Shown: positions 31,764 to 41,913, counted from the stretch's first letter. The stretch: DNA of 64,000 nt from Betaproteobacteria bacterium (GCA_020621405.1 JAHRYN010000007.1:1-64000), one strand, 5' to 3'. Translations and numbers: made by a program. The notes: generated from the letters alone by a model not told the origin.

Positions 31764-32723
31764 ATGCTGATCAAACGCCCGGCCGACATCGCACCGTCGG
31801 AAATCACGCCGCGCAGCCTGTTCGACGGCCGCCGCGACTTCATACGCGCAGCCGGACTCGGTGCCGGCGCCGCCCTGCTGGGCGGCGTACTGCCCGTTCC
31901 GGCACATGCACAGACCGCCGCCCGCGGTGCGAAACTGGGCCCGCTCGCGCGCAGCGCCTTTTCGACCGACGAGAAGCTGAACGACTATCAGGACATCACC
32001 GGCTACTGCAATTTCTACGAATTCGGCACTGACAAGGGCGATCCGGCGCGCAACGCCCACCGCATGACGACCCGGCCATGGACGGTGAGCCTGGAAGGCA
32101 TGGTGCAGAAACCGAAGACGCTGGCAATCGAGGACGTGCTCAGGCTGGCGCCGCTGGAAGAGCGCATCTACCGGCTGCGCTGCGTCGAAGCGTGGTCCAT
32201 GGTGGTGCCCTGGGTCGGCATTCCGATGTCGGCGCTGCTCAAGCAGGTCGAGCCGCTGACCGGCGCGAAGTACGTCGAATTCGTCACCTATCACAACCCG
32301 AAGGAAATGCCGGGCACATTGCTGCCGGTACTCGACTGGCCCTATGTCGAGGGCCTGCGCCTGGACGAAGCCATGCATCCGCTGACCCTGCTGGCGGTCG
32401 GCCTGTACGGCGAGGTGCTGCCCAACCAGAACGGCGCGCCGATGCGCCTCATCGTGCCCTGGAAGTACGGTTTCAAGAGCGCCAAGTCCATCGTGAAGAT
32501 CCGCTTCACCGACAAGGAACCGCTCAGCGCCTGGACACGGGCCAACGGCCGCGAGTACGGCTTCTACTCGAACGTGAATCCCGAAGTCGACCATCCGCGC
32601 TGGAGTCAGGCGCGCGAGCGGCGCCTGGGCGAATTCACAAAGCGCAAGACGCTGATGTTCAACGGCTACGGCGATCAGGTGGCGTCGCTGTACACCGGCA
32701 TGGACCTGAAGAAGTACTTCTGA
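31764..32723 (+). CDS. msrP: Periplasmic methionine sulfoxide reductase, molybdopterin subunit MsrP
   Basis: Repairs oxidised methionines in periplasmic proteins, using Mo-molybdopterin. The 319-residue protein has a Tat signal (RRDFIRAAG at 23-31, cleavage near AHA49) and the molybdenum ligand C140 in [10 protein letters not shown]. The ATG at 31764 has GAGGAG upstream; the frame opens earlier at 31737. It is followed directly by its membrane partner msrQ. Confidence 0.96.
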   Translation: MLIKRPADIAPSEITPRSLFDGRRDFIRAAGLGAGAALLGGVLPVPAHAQTAARGAKLGPLARSAFSTDEKLNDYQDITGYCNFYEFGTDKGDPARNAHRMTTRPWTVSLEGMVQKPKTLAIEDVLRLAPLEERIYRLRCVEAWSMVVPWVGIPMSALLKQVEPLTGAKYVEFVTYHNPKEMPGTLLPVLDWPYVEGLRLDEAMHPLTLLAVGLYGEVLPNQNGAPMRLIVPWKYGFKSAKSIVKIRFTDKEPLSAWTRANGREYGFYSNVNPEVDHPRWSQARERRLGEFTKRKTLMFNGYGDQVASLYTGMDLKKYF

Positions 32724-32724
32724 C

Positions 32725-33411
32725 GTGCCGGCACACATTTCCATGGCGGCAGCGCAGGGACATGCCTGGCGCAGATTCAACCCCGGTCGCACGCAGTTCG
32801 CATGGCTGTGGCGCGCGGTATGGCTCGCCTGCCTGCTGCCGCTGCTGTGGCTGATCGCCGCCGGCCTGAGCGACACGCTGGGCGCCAATCCGATCGAGTA
32901 CATCACGCGCGCCACCGGCGACTGGACGCTGCGCATGCTGATGATCACGCTGACCGTGACGCCGCTGCGCCAGCTCACAGGCTGGCACTGGCTGGTGCGG
33001 CTGCGCCGCACGCTGGGGCTGTACGCCTTCTTCTATGCCTGCCTGCACCTGACGACCTATGTCTGGCTCGACCAGTTCTTCGACATCGGCGAAATCGTCA
33101 AAGACATCGTCAAGCGTCCCTTCATCACGGTCGGCTTCGGCGCCTTCGTGCTGCTGCTGCCGCTGGCGGCCACGTCAACCAACGGCATGATCCGCCGCCT
33201 CGGCGGACGCGCCTGGCAGCGCCTGCACCGCCTGATCTATGCCATCGGCACGCTGGGCGTGGTGCACTACTGGTGGCTGGTGAAGAAGGACATCACCGAG
33301 CCGGTGATCTATGCGTCCGTCCTCGCCGTACTGCTCGGCGCGCGCGTCTGGCACGCGCGCCGCATGCATCGATCCGTTCAGGCGATGACGCTGCCGGACG
33401 GTGTCAGCTGA
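32725..33411 (+). CDS. msrQ: Haem-binding membrane subunit MsrQ
   Basis: Inner-membrane cytochrome b that passes electrons from the respiratory chain or a flavin reductase to MsrP. The 228-residue protein has about six helices of the ferric-reductase-like fold with conserved histidines (FYACLHLTTY, WQRLHRLIY, GVVHYWW). The start is GTG at 32725, one base after the msrP stop; an in-frame ATG at 32743 is possible. The last 8 bases overlap the convergent PEP-CTERM gene. Confidence 0.95.
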   Translation: MPAHISMAAAQGHAWRRFNPGRTQFAWLWRAVWLACLLPLLWLIAAGLSDTLGANPIEYITRATGDWTLRMLMITLTVTPLRQLTGWHWLVRLRRTLGLYAFFYACLHLTTYVWLDQFFDIGEIVKDIVKRPFITVGFGAFVLLLPLAATSTNGMIRRLGGRAWQRLHRLIYAIGTLGVVHYWWLVKKDITEPVIYASVLAVLLGARVWHARRMHRSVQAMTLPDGVS

Positions 33412-33910
33412 ACCTGCGGCGGGCAATGCCCGCGACACCGGCCAGACCCGCCAGCATCAGCATCCAGCTCTCCGGTTCCGGCACCGCAGCCGTGTAGGCC
33501 ACGGACCCGGCACCGGACTTTCCTGCCGCGGTGTCGTAGGCGAAGAAGGCCTCGCCGACGCTGCGATAACCGGCGACCAGCGAAAACTGCGGGTCGCCGG
33601 CATTCACGGTAAAGCTGACACCGAGAAACGTGCCGTCGAAAAATGCGGCCTCAGGCGCTGCGGCGGCGTTACCCAGGGTGTGGTGCTGACCGAGAAAGTC
33701 GAGCGCGATCGATCCGAGCGCAATCCATTCCTCGCCGACGCCGGTCAGGTCGGAATCGTCGAAACTCAGGTTGCCGGAGAATATCTGGTTAAGGAAGGCG
33801 CCGGAATCGGTCACGCCGTCGAAGGTGTAGGACTGCACGACCGCCTGTGCCGGCAGGGCGACAGCGACGGCGGCCGCCAGCAACGCATTTCGTACAAAGC
33901 TGTTCATCAT
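33404..33910 (-). CDS. PEP-CTERM sorted exported protein
   Basis: A 168-residue secreted protein with a Sec signal peptide (1-23, ending LPAQA) and a C-terminal sorting signal: VPEPES (143-148), a hydrophobic helix and RRRFS. Such proteins are processed by an exosortase and go to the surface or exopolysaccharide matrix. The mature part is Gly/Ala/Asp-rich with no recognised domain. The start is one of two adjacent ATGs (33905-33910). No exosortase gene is in the window. It lies 28 bases downstream of the nuclease gene, so both may be expressed together. Confidence 0.9.
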   Translation of the reverse strand: MMNSFVRNALLAAAVAVALPAQAVVQSYTFDGVTDSGAFLNQIFSGNLSFDDSDLTGVGEEWIALGSIALDFLGQHHTLGNAAAAPEAAFFDGTFLGVSFTVNAGDPQFSLVAGYRSVGEAFFAYDTAAGKSGAGSVAYTAAVPEPESWMLMLAGLAGVAGIARRRFS

Positions 33911-33938
33911 TTTTTCCCCGGTTGTCCGCAAGACCCGG

Positions 33939-36900
33939 TTACAGGCCGAGATCCCGCGCGAAATCGATCTGCGACGCAGTCCGGCCGCGCAGCGTAACGA
34001 GCGGGCGCAGGGCGCCGGCTCCGGCACGGCCGTCGGCATCGATCTGCACGCTGACGCCACTGTTGGTATCGACCAGTTGCACGTAGCCACCGGTCCGGGC
34101 CACGGTCCGGGAAATGCCGAGCGACGCCAGCAGCGCGCTCAGGTCCAGGCGGTCGGTGCCCGGCGCGAAGTCGGTGATGGTGTCAATGCCGTCGCGCAGG
34201 CTGCGATAGACGAACAGGTCGGCGCCGGCACCACCGGTCAGGACGTCGGCACCGTCACCACCGGTGATCACGTCATCGCCCGGCGTGCCGCCCAGTACGT
34301 CGCGGCCGGCGGTGCCATTGACCGGATGCAGCAGCGAGAAGCCGATGACGACCGGATCATGGTCGGACGCACGGTAGGGCGTCGGCGCATAGAGATCCTG
34401 CGGCTTGAACTCGGTGTTGTAGTCGATCACCGACGGCTCGTCTGTGTTGATGTGCCACTGGGTAAAGCCGGAAACGCGTGCTGCCAGGCTGGCGGTGGCC
34501 AGCGCGTGATCGAGCTGGCCGCTCTCGCCGTCGAAGGTGTAGGTATAGGGCAGGGTGACGCTGGCGGCGAGGTTGACCATGCCGGCGCCGGTCAGCGCAT
34601 TGACCGGATCTTCCTTGCCGTAGGAATTCAGGTCGCCGATCATCAGCACGTCGCCCGATCCGCTGGTGGCCGACAGGGTCTGCACGAAGGTGGTCAGGGC
34701 ATTCGCCTGACTGACGCGCAATGCATTCCAGCAGCCCTGGCCATCCCCCTGGTCGACATTGGCACCGCTCGGGCTGCCGCATGACTTCGACTTGAAATGG
34801 TTGACCACGACACTGAAGCGCTCTCCGCTGGCGACGGCGAACGTCTGTGCCAGCGGCGGCCGGTTGTGGATCGGATTGGTGTCGCTGAGCGCCGGATTGA
34901 CCGTCGACACGCGCGCCGGCTTGTAGATCATCGCCACGCGGATGGCATCCGTGCCGGTACCGCCGGCAGGCAGGCCGACGGCCGCATAGACGGAAGCACC
35001 GTAGGCGGCATTCAGCGCCGTGACGAGGTTCTGCACCGCCACCTGACCGTTGTTCTCGATTTCCATCAGTCCGACCACATCGGCATCGATGGCACGCAGC
35101 GCACTGACGATCTTGTCGCGCTGGCGGGTGAATTCGGCCGTACTGTTGGCGCCGCGGCAGTCGTTGACCGTACCGCTCGGAAAGCACGACGATCCGGCCT
35201 GATCCAGCGTGGTGAAGTAGTTCAGCACGTTGAAGCTGGCCACCCGCACATTGCCCCCGACGGCAGCCGGTGCGGCGGTGCGCGGGTTGTCGCGCGAGAA
35301 CACCGGCGTTACGGTCGGATGCAGCTTGTAGTCGCGCGGACCGGGGTTGCCGGACGTAATCAGTCCGTGATCGATGACGCCGGTCAGGCCGGCGACCGTG
35401 TCGCCGGCGCGCAGCGTATTGCCGGTGCCGATGAAAGGAATCGGGTTCGGGTTCTGCGCGCTGGAACCGTCATCGAGCACGATGCGGCGGCGGGCGTTGG
35501 CATCACGCAGCGCAATCGCTTCCTGTGTGCCGGCCGGATAACGGTTGGTCGGTATCTCCATGCGCCCTTCGGCGGACAGCGTGACCTGGCCGTAGCGGCC
35601 CTGGAAGTAATTCTGCGACACGGTCAGCGGCGTGACGATGCGCACCAGCATGCCTTCGTAGCGCTCGAGGTCACCCTCGACCGCTTCCGGCAGCACGACG
35701 TCGGTCGGCGCGACCGCATGGCCGCTGCCCAGCACCTGCACCGCGGCGGGCGACACCAGTTCGGTCACGGTGTTGAATTCGCTGACGGTGGCGTTCAGGC
35801 GCAGCTTCTGGCCGGTCTGTACCGTGGTCAGGGCGGGCGCGAAGACGAAGACGCCGTCCGAGGTCGATGCATCGCCATCGCCGGTCTCGTCCTGCAGGTA
35901 GAAACCGGACAGGCCCGGGAACACGGCGGTCACGATGCCTTCGGTCGTGACCGTCAGTCCGGCCTTCGGGCTGACGTCACCGCTGCCCTGTATCTGCGGA
36001 ATGGACGTGATCGCCGCCACAGCCGCGATCGTGATGTCCGCGGTGCAGTTGGCGCTCTGGGCTTCGTTGTTGGTGAAACGGATGCCGATCGGATAGCTGC
36101 CGGCAGCAGTGCCCGCTGCGACAGAGACGCGAGTCGTTGCGCTGGCGCCGTCGCTGGATGCCGCGCTGACTGCATCCAGCGTGATGCCGGCCGGCAGCGT
36201 GCCGATGACGGCAATGCCGTCGACCGTGCTGTCGGCGTCCGACGCGCTGATCGCCACGCTGCCGGCCGTGCCGGCGCTCAGGCTCAGCGCCGGGCAGCTG
36301 GTGACGATGGGCGCGTTCACCGACGCACCGCCGCAGCTGTTCAGCGGCGATGCGCTGTTGCGCGGCGCCGGCGTGCCAGCCGCGAAATCCGTCGCGTTGT
36401 TGTTGCCGTCGGTACAGCCACCCGCAGCGCGCAGGCCGGCCGTGGTGTTGCTCAGCGCCACCATCGGACCGGTTTCGGAGCAGTTCGTGCTGGTACCGTA
36501 GCCGAGGATATCGATGACGTTTGCGGTCGGGCAGACCGTGCCGGTCGTCAGATCCGCTGTGCCATTGACCAGCACGAGCTTGCCCGCGGTCGCGGACATC
36601 GCGATCGAACCGATCGCATCGGGCGTCGGCAGCGACGCCGCGCCGCCGGCTCCCTGCGCCAACTGGATCAGGAAGTACTGGCCCGGCTGCAGCAGGGTGG
36701 CCGGCAGGACAAGCTTGTTGTTCCAAGTCGTTCCGGCCGCCGAGGCGTACTGCAGCGACAGTCCGGAAAGCGATACCGGCGCATCACCGCGGTTGAACAG
36801 TTCGACGAAATCATTCTTCAGCGTGGCCCCACTGTTGCCGCCGCCCCCGTAGGCCTGGCTGATCACCACCTGGCCGGCCGCCTGCGCAGCCGGCGCGAAC

Positions 36901-36971
36901 AGCGCCGGGGCGGCAAACAGGCAGGGCAGGATGAGGGAAAGCATGCGCTTTTTCTGCGGGGTCGAATTCAT
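33939..36971 (-). CDS. ExeM/NucH-type extracellular nuclease with RTX repeats
   Basis: A 1010-residue secreted endonuclease. Order: Sec signal peptide (about 1-32), lamin-tail domain (about 34-150, [20 protein letters not shown]), an Ig-like region (about 215-325), an OB-fold region (about 330-560), an endonuclease/exonuclease/phosphatase domain (about 580-905; [48 protein letters not shown]) and calcium-binding RTX repeats (about 912-945, [21 protein letters not shown]). The catalytic motifs look complete. A Sec leader together with RTX repeats is a mixed secretion signature. Extracellular DNA use or biofilm turnover is the family role. Confidence 0.94.
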   Translation of the reverse strand: MNSTPQKKRMLSLILPCLFAAPALFAPAAQAAGQVVISQAYGGGGNSGATLKNDFVELFNRGDAPVSLSGLSLQYASAAGTTWNNKLVLPATLLQPGQYFLIQLAQGAGGAASLPTPDAIGSIAMSATAGKLVLVNGTADLTTGTVCPTANVIDILGYGTSTNCSETGPMVALSNTTAGLRAAGGCTDGNNNATDFAAGTPAPRNSASPLNSCGGASVNAPIVTSCPALSLSAGTAGSVAISASDADSTVDGIAVIGTLPAGITLDAVSAASSDGASATTRVSVAAGTAAGSYPIGIRFTNNEAQSANCTADITIAAVAAITSIPQIQGSGDVSPKAGLTVTTEGIVTAVFPGLSGFYLQDETGDGDASTSDGVFVFAPALTTVQTGQKLRLNATVSEFNTVTELVSPAAVQVLGSGHAVAPTDVVLPEAVEGDLERYEGMLVRIVTPLTVSQNYFQGRYGQVTLSAEGRMEIPTNRYPAGTQEAIALRDANARRRIVLDDGSSAQNPNPIPFIGTGNTLRAGDTVAGLTGVIDHGLITSGNPGPRDYKLHPTVTPVFSRDNPRTAAPAAVGGNVRVASFNVLNYFTTLDQAGSSCFPSGTVNDCRGANSTAEFTRQRDKIVSALRAIDADVVGLMEIENNGQVAVQNLVTALNAAYGASVYAAVGLPAGGTGTDAIRVAMIYKPARVSTVNPALSDTNPIHNRPPLAQTFAVASGERFSVVVNHFKSKSCGSPSGANVDQGDGQGCWNALRVSQANALTTFVQTLSATSGSGDVLMIGDLNSYGKEDPVNALTGAGMVNLAASVTLPYTYTFDGESGQLDHALATASLAARVSGFTQWHINTDEPSVIDYNTEFKPQDLYAPTPYRASDHDPVVIGFSLLHPVNGTAGRDVLGGTPGDDVITGGDGADVLTGGAGADLFVYRSLRDGIDTITDFAPGTDRLDLSALLASLGISRTVARTGGYVQLVDTNSGVSVQIDADGRAGAGALRPLVTLRGRTASQIDFARDLGL

Positions 36972-37318
36972 GGGCCTTGCTCCGGATCAGTCGTGAATCC
37001 TCCGCCGGACAGGCGAACAGGATCGGGAGCGCCAGCTTAGGCAGCGAAGGTTACCGCGCCATGGCCGGGATTGCGCCGGCGTTAGGCCGAAAGGACTAGA
37101 TGTGAAGAGTCAAGAGGTTGTTTTGCGAGACGGGACAGGGGCACTTGGCAAGCGATACCGCGTTGAGGTCGGCGCCAGGTGTGGAAGAGGTTCCAGAGAG
37201 GCAGCCCGGCCTTGCCCTTGGTCCGTGGTCGATAGGCTCGGGGAATGTGTGCTGGATTCCCGGCTCGGTGCAGGTCTGACCGAAAGCACGCGGAGGGTTG
37301 CGTGTCAGCCCGTGCCGC
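36972..37318. other. Gene-free stretch between nuclease and flavoenzyme cluster
   Basis: 347 bases. It must hold the nuclease promoter (minus strand, near 37000), but no good -35/-10 pair is visible. No RNA gene, repeat or conserved frame was recognised. It may be the left junction of the flavoenzyme region. Confidence 0.5.
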
Positions 37319-38596
37319 TCAACTGCGTGCCCGCAGGCGCCGGGTGCGAAAGGTGCCCCAGCCGCTGTTGAAAACAGATTTCATGAACGCCGATAGCCCA
37401 CTTTCGCCCGGGTGCGGCTCGCAACCTTTTGCAATGCGCTTGATCTGACGCGTGTACCAAAGGATCTCCATCAGCCCCATGCGATCAATCGGCTTGATGC
37501 CGGTCGTTATCGGGCGTACCTGCTGCAGGCTGTCGCGCCCTTGCAGCAAGGCGATGGGTGCATCGGGATCGATGGCCAGCAATCGCGCCAGGCCCACGAT
37601 GTCCAGTGCATTGGAGTGCAAGGCAGCGTTCATGCCGGCCGCTGTGCGGAAACCACCGGTCACCATCAGCGGCACTTTCACTGCGGCACGCACCCTCTCG
37701 GCGAATTCGAGGAAGTAGGCTTCGCGGGCCACGGTGGACGCCTTCCTCGGCTCTTGCATCGTGCCGCTCATGGCGGGTGCCTCGTAGGTGCCGCCGGAAA
37801 TCTCGATCAGGTCGATGCCCGCATCGGCCAGTGCGCGGATCGTCTCGATCGATTCTTCTTCGGTAAAGCCGCCATGCTGGAAGTCGGCCGAGTTGAGCTT
37901 GATCCCCACCGGGAAGTCAGGACCGACCTGGCGGCGGATTTCCGCATAGACGGCCAGCACGAATCGCCGCCGCTTCTCGGGTGTGCCGCCCCACTCGTCG
38001 CTACGGCGGTTGTGATGCGGCGAGAGGAACTGGCTGACCAGATAACCATGCGCGCCGTGAATCTCCACGCCGCTGAACCCAGCCTTCTTGCAGATGGCCG
38101 CACTGCGCCCGAAACGTGCGATGAAGTCCTGGATTTCCGCCGTGGAGGCTTCGCGCGGCGTCTCGAAAAACGCTGCCATGTCCTCGCGGAAGGGTACCGC
38201 CGAGGGCGCGAGGTTGTACGCATTCAGCCCCTTGGTCGACTGCTTGCCCGGATGGTTGAGCTGCGCCCAGATGGCCGCCCCCTGCGCCGTCGCCGCTTGA
38301 GCCCACTGGCGCAGGACAGGCAAGTCCGCTTCGTCCTCGATCACCACATTGCCGGGCTCACCCAGTGCGCGGCGGTCGATCATCACGTTGCCGGTCATGA
38401 TCAAGCCCAGTCCCGAGGCGGCCCAGCGCCGGTACAACCGAACCAGTCCCAGGGTCGGCCGATTGTCATAGGTGCCCAACGTCTCGCTCATTGCCGCCTT
38501 GGCGAGCCGATTGCGCAGTACGGCGCCATTGGGCAGGCGCAGCGGTTGGTTCAGCAGGTCGGCTTCCATGGGCGCCTCGGAATGCGGTGCGGTCAT
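37319..38596 (-). CDS. NADH:flavin oxidoreductase / old yellow enzyme family (NADH oxidase-like)
   Basis: A 425-residue FMN-dependent TIM barrel of the OYE superfamily. Flavin-site features: LRNRLAKAAMSE near the N-terminus, WAQLNHPGKQ, and VEIHGAHGYLVSQFLSPHHNRRSDEWGG with the conserved His pair. It lacks the C-terminal Fe-S and NAD domains of dienoyl-CoA reductase, so it is a stand-alone barrel. It lies downstream of an SDR and a NemA-type reductase on the same strand. Substrate unknown; electrophilic unsaturated compounds are usual. MTAPHS at 38596 is the chosen start; MEADLL nine codons on is possible. Confidence 0.9.
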   Translation of the reverse strand: MTAPHSEAPMEADLLNQPLRLPNGAVLRNRLAKAAMSETLGTYDNRPTLGLVRLYRRWAASGLGLIMTGNVMIDRRALGEPGNVVIEDEADLPVLRQWAQAATAQGAAIWAQLNHPGKQSTKGLNAYNLAPSAVPFREDMAAFFETPREASTAEIQDFIARFGRSAAICKKAGFSGVEIHGAHGYLVSQFLSPHHNRRSDEWGGTPEKRRRFVLAVYAEIRRQVGPDFPVGIKLNSADFQHGGFTEEESIETIRALADAGIDLIEISGGTYEAPAMSGTMQEPRKASTVAREAYFLEFAERVRAAVKVPLMVTGGFRTAAGMNAALHSNALDIVGLARLLAIDPDAPIALLQGRDSLQQVRPITTGIKPIDRMGLMEILWYTRQIKRIAKGCEPHPGESGLSAFMKSVFNSGWGTFRTRRLRARS

Positions 38597-38746
38597 AGGG
38601 GAAGATCACCTTCGGCGGTTGCAGGAATGCCGTCAGACACTGGAATTACATCACTTCCAGGAAATCGCCAATGACGGTCAACAACAGATCGGGTCTGGGC
38701 AGCAAGGTGGGTTTCGGTCATGGCTGTTTCCGCAGGATGGGGGGAC
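38597..38746. other. Spacer within the flavoenzyme cluster
   Basis: 150 bases without a recognised gene. It contains a short inverted repeat CTGGAA/TTCCAG around 38639-38660. The gap is larger than the others in this cluster, which may mean a separate promoter or a lost gene. Confidence 0.4.
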
Positions 38747-39529
38747 TCAGGCGCGATACCGCTCAGCCGCATGCGCTTGCCGCAGGTCGGACATCAGTCC
38801 TAGGCGCACACCATCCAGTGCATCCCAACGCTCGGCCACGTGCAGCGGCGGTATCGTGACCAGCTCTCGGCGGTCGAAGCCGACCAGTGCCGCATCGACC
38901 AGTTCACCCACTTCCATCACCTCGGGGAGCATGTTGACGTCGATGCCGGCACGCTCCCAAATCTCCGTGCGGGTCGATGCCGGCAGTACGGCTTGCACGT
39001 AGACGCCCTTGGGCGACAACTCCAGGCTCAGACCCTGCGACAGAAAAAGTACGAAAGCCTTGGTTGCACCGTAGACCGTCATGCCGAACTCGGGTGCGAA
39101 ACCCACTACCGATCCGATGTTGACGATTGCTCCGGTACCGGACTGCACGAGGCGCGGCGCGACCGCGGCGGCGAGCCGCGTCAGCGCCGTGGTGTTGAGC
39201 GTGATCAGGCGTTCGATACTCTCCGCGGTCTGCTGCATGAAGCCGCCCGCCTGAGCCATGCCGGCGTTGTTGATCAGAATCTCGATCCTTTCGTCATAGC
39301 GCAGGCGAGTTTCAATCACGGCCAGGTCGGTGGACCGGGTCAGATCGGCCTGCAGCACATCGACGGCCACTTGGCATTCCTCTCTCAGCCGCTCTGCAAG
39401 GGCATCCAGGCGTGCCTTGTCGCGTGCCACCAGCACAAGATCGTGGCCGCGGCGGGCAAAGCGCTCGGCGTAAGTAGCGCCGATACCGCTGGAGGCACCG
39501 GTAATGAGGACAGTCGAAAGCGTGGTCAT
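38747..39529 (-). CDS. Short-chain dehydrogenase/reductase
   Basis: A 260-residue classical SDR: TGASSGIG cofactor motif (10-17), NNAG (87-90) and the catalytic S140, Y153, K157 (YGATK). ARD near residue 37 after the second strand suggests preference for NADP(H). The start ATG 39527-39529 has AAGGA upstream. It lies between two OYE-family genes, so it may reduce the carbonyl of a substrate whose double bond the flavoenzymes reduce; this is inference. Confidence 0.93.
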   Translation of the reverse strand: MTTLSTVLITGASSGIGATYAERFARRGHDLVLVARDKARLDALAERLREECQVAVDVLQADLTRSTDLAVIETRLRYDERIEILINNAGMAQAGGFMQQTAESIERLITLNTTALTRLAAAVAPRLVQSGTGAIVNIGSVVGFAPEFGMTVYGATKAFVLFLSQGLSLELSPKGVYVQAVLPASTRTEIWERAGIDVNMLPEVMEVGELVDAALVGFDRRELVTIPPLHVAERWDALDGVRLGLMSDLRQAHAAERYRA

Positions 39530-39582
39530 GGATATTTTCCTTTTCAGGCGTTGTTCTGACGGGATGTCAGCAGGGGCGTGCT

Positions 39583-40665
39583 TCAGCCGCAGATCGTCGG
39601 GTAATCGATGTAGCCCGCCGCGCCGCCGCCATAGAGCGTGGCCGGGTTGAGCTGCGCCAGTGGTGCGCCGGTCTTCAGGCGTTGGACCAGATCGGGGTTG
39701 CTGATGAACGGACGACCGAAGGCGAAGAGGTCTGCCTTGCCTTCGGTAAGCCGGGCGATGGCAAATTCCAGGTCGTAGCCGTTGTTGGCCAGGTAGGTCT
39801 GCCGGAAGCGACTGCGCAGCGCGTCGTAATCAAACGGAGCGACATCGCGCGGGCCACCGGTCGCGCCTTCGACCACGTGCAGATAGACGATGCCCAGCGC
39901 ACTGAGCTGCTCGACGATGTAGTCGTACTGCGGCTGCGGATCGCTGCAGGAGATGTCGTTGGCCGGCGACACAGGCGAGATGCGTACCCCGACGCGGTCG
40001 GCACCGATTTCCTTCACCACGGCGGCGACAACTTCCAGCAACAGGCGCGCGCGATTCTCGATGGAGCCACCGTAGGCGTCGGTGCGCCGGTTGGCCCCGT
40101 CCTTGATGAACTGCTCCAGCAGATAGCCGTTGGCGCCGTGGATTTCCACGCCGTCGAAGCCGGCGGCAATCGCGTTGGCTGCCGCTTGGCGGAAGTCGTT
40201 CACGATGACCGGCAGTTCGTCGAGTTCCAGAGCGCGCGGCTCCGACACATCGACAAATCCGTTGTTGACGAAAGTCTTCGTCGCGGCGCGGAGTGCCGAA
40301 GGCGCGACTGGCGCTGCGCCGCCAGGCTGAACGTCGATATGCGAGACGCGGCCCACATGCCAGAGCTGGACAAAGATGCGCCCACCCTTGGCATGCACCG
40401 CATTCGTGACCTTGCGCCAGCCGGCAATTTGCTCCGGCGTGTACAGGCCGGGGGTGTCCTGATAGCCCTGAGCCTGGGCGGAAATCTGGGTGGCCTCGGT
40501 GACGATCAGGCCGGCCGAGGCGCGCTGGGCGTAGTAGGTCGCGGCCAGTTCGCTGGGCACCAATCCGTCGCCCGCACGATTACGGGTCAGAGGTGCCATG
40601 ACGATGCGATTGGCGAGTGTCAGATTACCCAGGACATACGGTTCGAAAAGCGCTTTTTTGGTCAT
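39583..40665 (-). CDS. nemA: Alkene reductase of the old yellow enzyme family (NemA-like)
   Basis: FMN enzyme that reduces activated C=C bonds, N-ethylmaleimide and nitroesters with NAD(P)H. The 360-residue barrel has NRIVMAPLTRNRA, VQLWHVGRVSH and the substrate-anchoring His/Asn pair in EIHGANGYLLEQF, and ends near GGAAGYIDYP as NemA does. It is the first gene of the minus-strand cluster, opposite a TetR regulator, with the operator dyad covering its promoter. Close to NemA, but the substrate in this organism is unknown. Confidence 0.93.
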   Translation of the reverse strand: MTKKALFEPYVLGNLTLANRIVMAPLTRNRAGDGLVPSELAATYYAQRASAGLIVTEATQISAQAQGYQDTPGLYTPEQIAGWRKVTNAVHAKGGRIFVQLWHVGRVSHIDVQPGGAAPVAPSALRAATKTFVNNGFVDVSEPRALELDELPVIVNDFRQAAANAIAAGFDGVEIHGANGYLLEQFIKDGANRRTDAYGGSIENRARLLLEVVAAVVKEIGADRVGVRISPVSPANDISCSDPQPQYDYIVEQLSALGIVYLHVVEGATGGPRDVAPFDYDALRSRFRQTYLANNGYDLEFAIARLTEGKADLFAFGRPFISNPDLVQRLKTGAPLAQLNPATLYGGGAAGYIDYPTICG

Positions 40666-40704
40666 GCTTTTTCGGCTTCATGTGTTGGAATGTCGCTTAA
40701 TGAT

Positions 40705-40750
40705 GATGACCGTAATCCACCATGTCAACAATTTGATTACGATCGTCATC
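40705..40750. promoter_or_regulatory. Dyad operator between nemA and tetR
   Basis: GATGAC-CGTAATC (40705-40717) is mirrored by GATTACG-atc-GTCATC (40735-40750), around a 17-base centre. The right arm overlaps the tetR -35 element, and the centre contains TTGACA on the minus strand (40723-40728), a likely -35 for nemA. A TetR dimer, or two, bound here would repress both directions. Confidence 0.65.
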
Positions 40751-40760
40751 AATGTATAGT
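40733..40760 (+). promoter_or_regulatory. Promoter of tetR
   Basis: TTGATT (40733-40738), 16-base spacer, TATAGT (40755-40760); the start of transcription would be about 32 bases before the tetR ATG. Overlap with the operator dyad predicts autoregulation. Confidence 0.65.
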
Positions 40761-40798
40761 GAAGCCCTCATGCAGGCAAAATTCACCGTGGAAAAGAC

Positions 40799-41404
40799 AT
40801 GAAGGTCACCAAGGCACAGGCGCAGGCCAACCGGGGGCACGTCGTTGAAACGGCATCCGCCCTGTTTCGGGAGCGCGGCTACGATGGGGTTGGCGTTGCC
40901 GATCTGATGGCCGCTGCCGGCTTCACCCACGGCGGCTTCTACAAACACTTCCGCTCCAAGGCCGACCTGATGGCGGAAGCGGCAGCCTGCGGCATCGCGC
41001 AGACTGCCGCGATGACCGCTGGCGTGGACATTCCGGAATTCGTACGGCGGTATCTTTCCCGCCAGCACCGTGACACCCGAGCAACCGGCTGCACGATGGC
41101 GGCGCTGGGCGGAGACGCCGCGCGCCATCCGGAAGCGGTCCGGACCACGTTTGCGACCGGCATCGAGAGCATGCTGGCTGCGCTGACCCCCGCGGACATT
41201 TCGTTGGACGGTGCGGACGCAGGTCAAGCGCGCGCCAAGACCCTCGACATGCTGGCGCACGCGGTCGGTGCCATTGTCATGTCGCGTGCCTGCCCTGACG
41301 ATTCGCCGCTGGCCGACGAAATCCTGGCGGTTTGCCGCGACAATATCCTCGCGTCACTGAGCCCATCCACGACAGCGCGCACGCCGGCGAAGTCCTCTGA
41401 TTAA
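40799..41404 (+). CDS. TetR/AcrR family transcriptional repressor
   Basis: A 201-residue regulator with an N-terminal helix-turn-helix (about 12-58, VADLMAAAGFTHGGFYKHFRSKADL) and a C-terminal ligand domain. Several cysteines (C90-like RATGCTMAALGG, SRACPDD) could sense electrophiles, as in the NemR/AcuR branch; this is inference from position. Divergent from nemA over a dyad operator and followed after 10 bases by a MaoC gene. The start ATG at 40799 is the only good one. Confidence 0.93.
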   Translation: MKVTKAQAQANRGHVVETASALFRERGYDGVGVADLMAAAGFTHGGFYKHFRSKADLMAEAAACGIAQTAAMTAGVDIPEFVRRYLSRQHRDTRATGCTMAALGGDAARHPEAVRTTFATGIESMLAALTPADISLDGADAGQARAKTLDMLAHAVGAIVMSRACPDDSPLADEILAVCRDNILASLSPSTTARTPAKSSD

Positions 41405-41414
41405 AGGTTCGACC

Positions 41415-41882
41415 GTGAACATCCTCTATCTGGAAGACCTCGCACCGGGGCAGCGTTTCGCCGGCAATACGTGCATCCGTATCGAGGAGAGCCGAGTCCG
41501 GACGTTCGCATCGGAATTCGATCCTCAACCCTTTCATCTCGACGAAGGCGCTGCGAGCGCCTCGATCTTCCGCGGTCTGGCTGCCAGTGGCTGGCACACA
41601 GCCGCGGTGACCATGCGCTTACTCGTGGACAGCGAGTTCCGGCCCGCAGGCGGCATCGTCGGCGCCGGCTTCGACGAACTGCGCTGGCCGCGGCCGGTGC
41701 GGCCGGGCGATGAGTTGCGCGTGGAAGGCGAAGTGCTGGAAGTACGGCCGTCGAAGTCACGGCCGGAGCAGGGTCTGATCAAGGTGCGCACGAACACGCT
41801 GAATCAGAACGGGGAAATCGTCCAGACCTTCGTCGGCAATCTGGTGGTTCGGAGTCGGTCAGCGACGTCGCCTGAGTCGTAG
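41415..41882 (+). CDS. MaoC-like hotdog-fold dehydratase
   Basis: A 155-residue single hotdog-fold protein of the MaoC family, which hydrates enoyl-CoA or similar thioesters. The hydratase signature is present: Asp/His in FDPQPFHLDE and the ASGWHTAAVTMRL segment. The start is GTG at 41415. It follows tetR by 10 bases and is probably in its transcript. The pairing with OYE and SDR genes suggests processing of an unsaturated acid or ketone, not proven. Confidence 0.9.
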   Translation: MNILYLEDLAPGQRFAGNTCIRIEESRVRTFASEFDPQPFHLDEGAASASIFRGLAASGWHTAAVTMRLLVDSEFRPAGGIVGAGFDELRWPRPVRPGDELRVEGEVLEVRPSKSRPEQGLIKVRTNTLNQNGEIVQTFVGNLVVRSRSATSPES

Positions 41883-41913
41883 CACGAGTCTCTCCGTGTC
41901 ATCGGAGCGAAGC

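Noticed and set aside
34797-37040. A 747-codon plus-strand open frame opposite the ExeM-type nuclease
   Set aside because: Arg/Gly/Ala/His-rich product with no domain; it mirrors a well-supported gene with signal peptide, catalytic motifs and RTX repeats. Long antisense frames are common in high-GC DNA.
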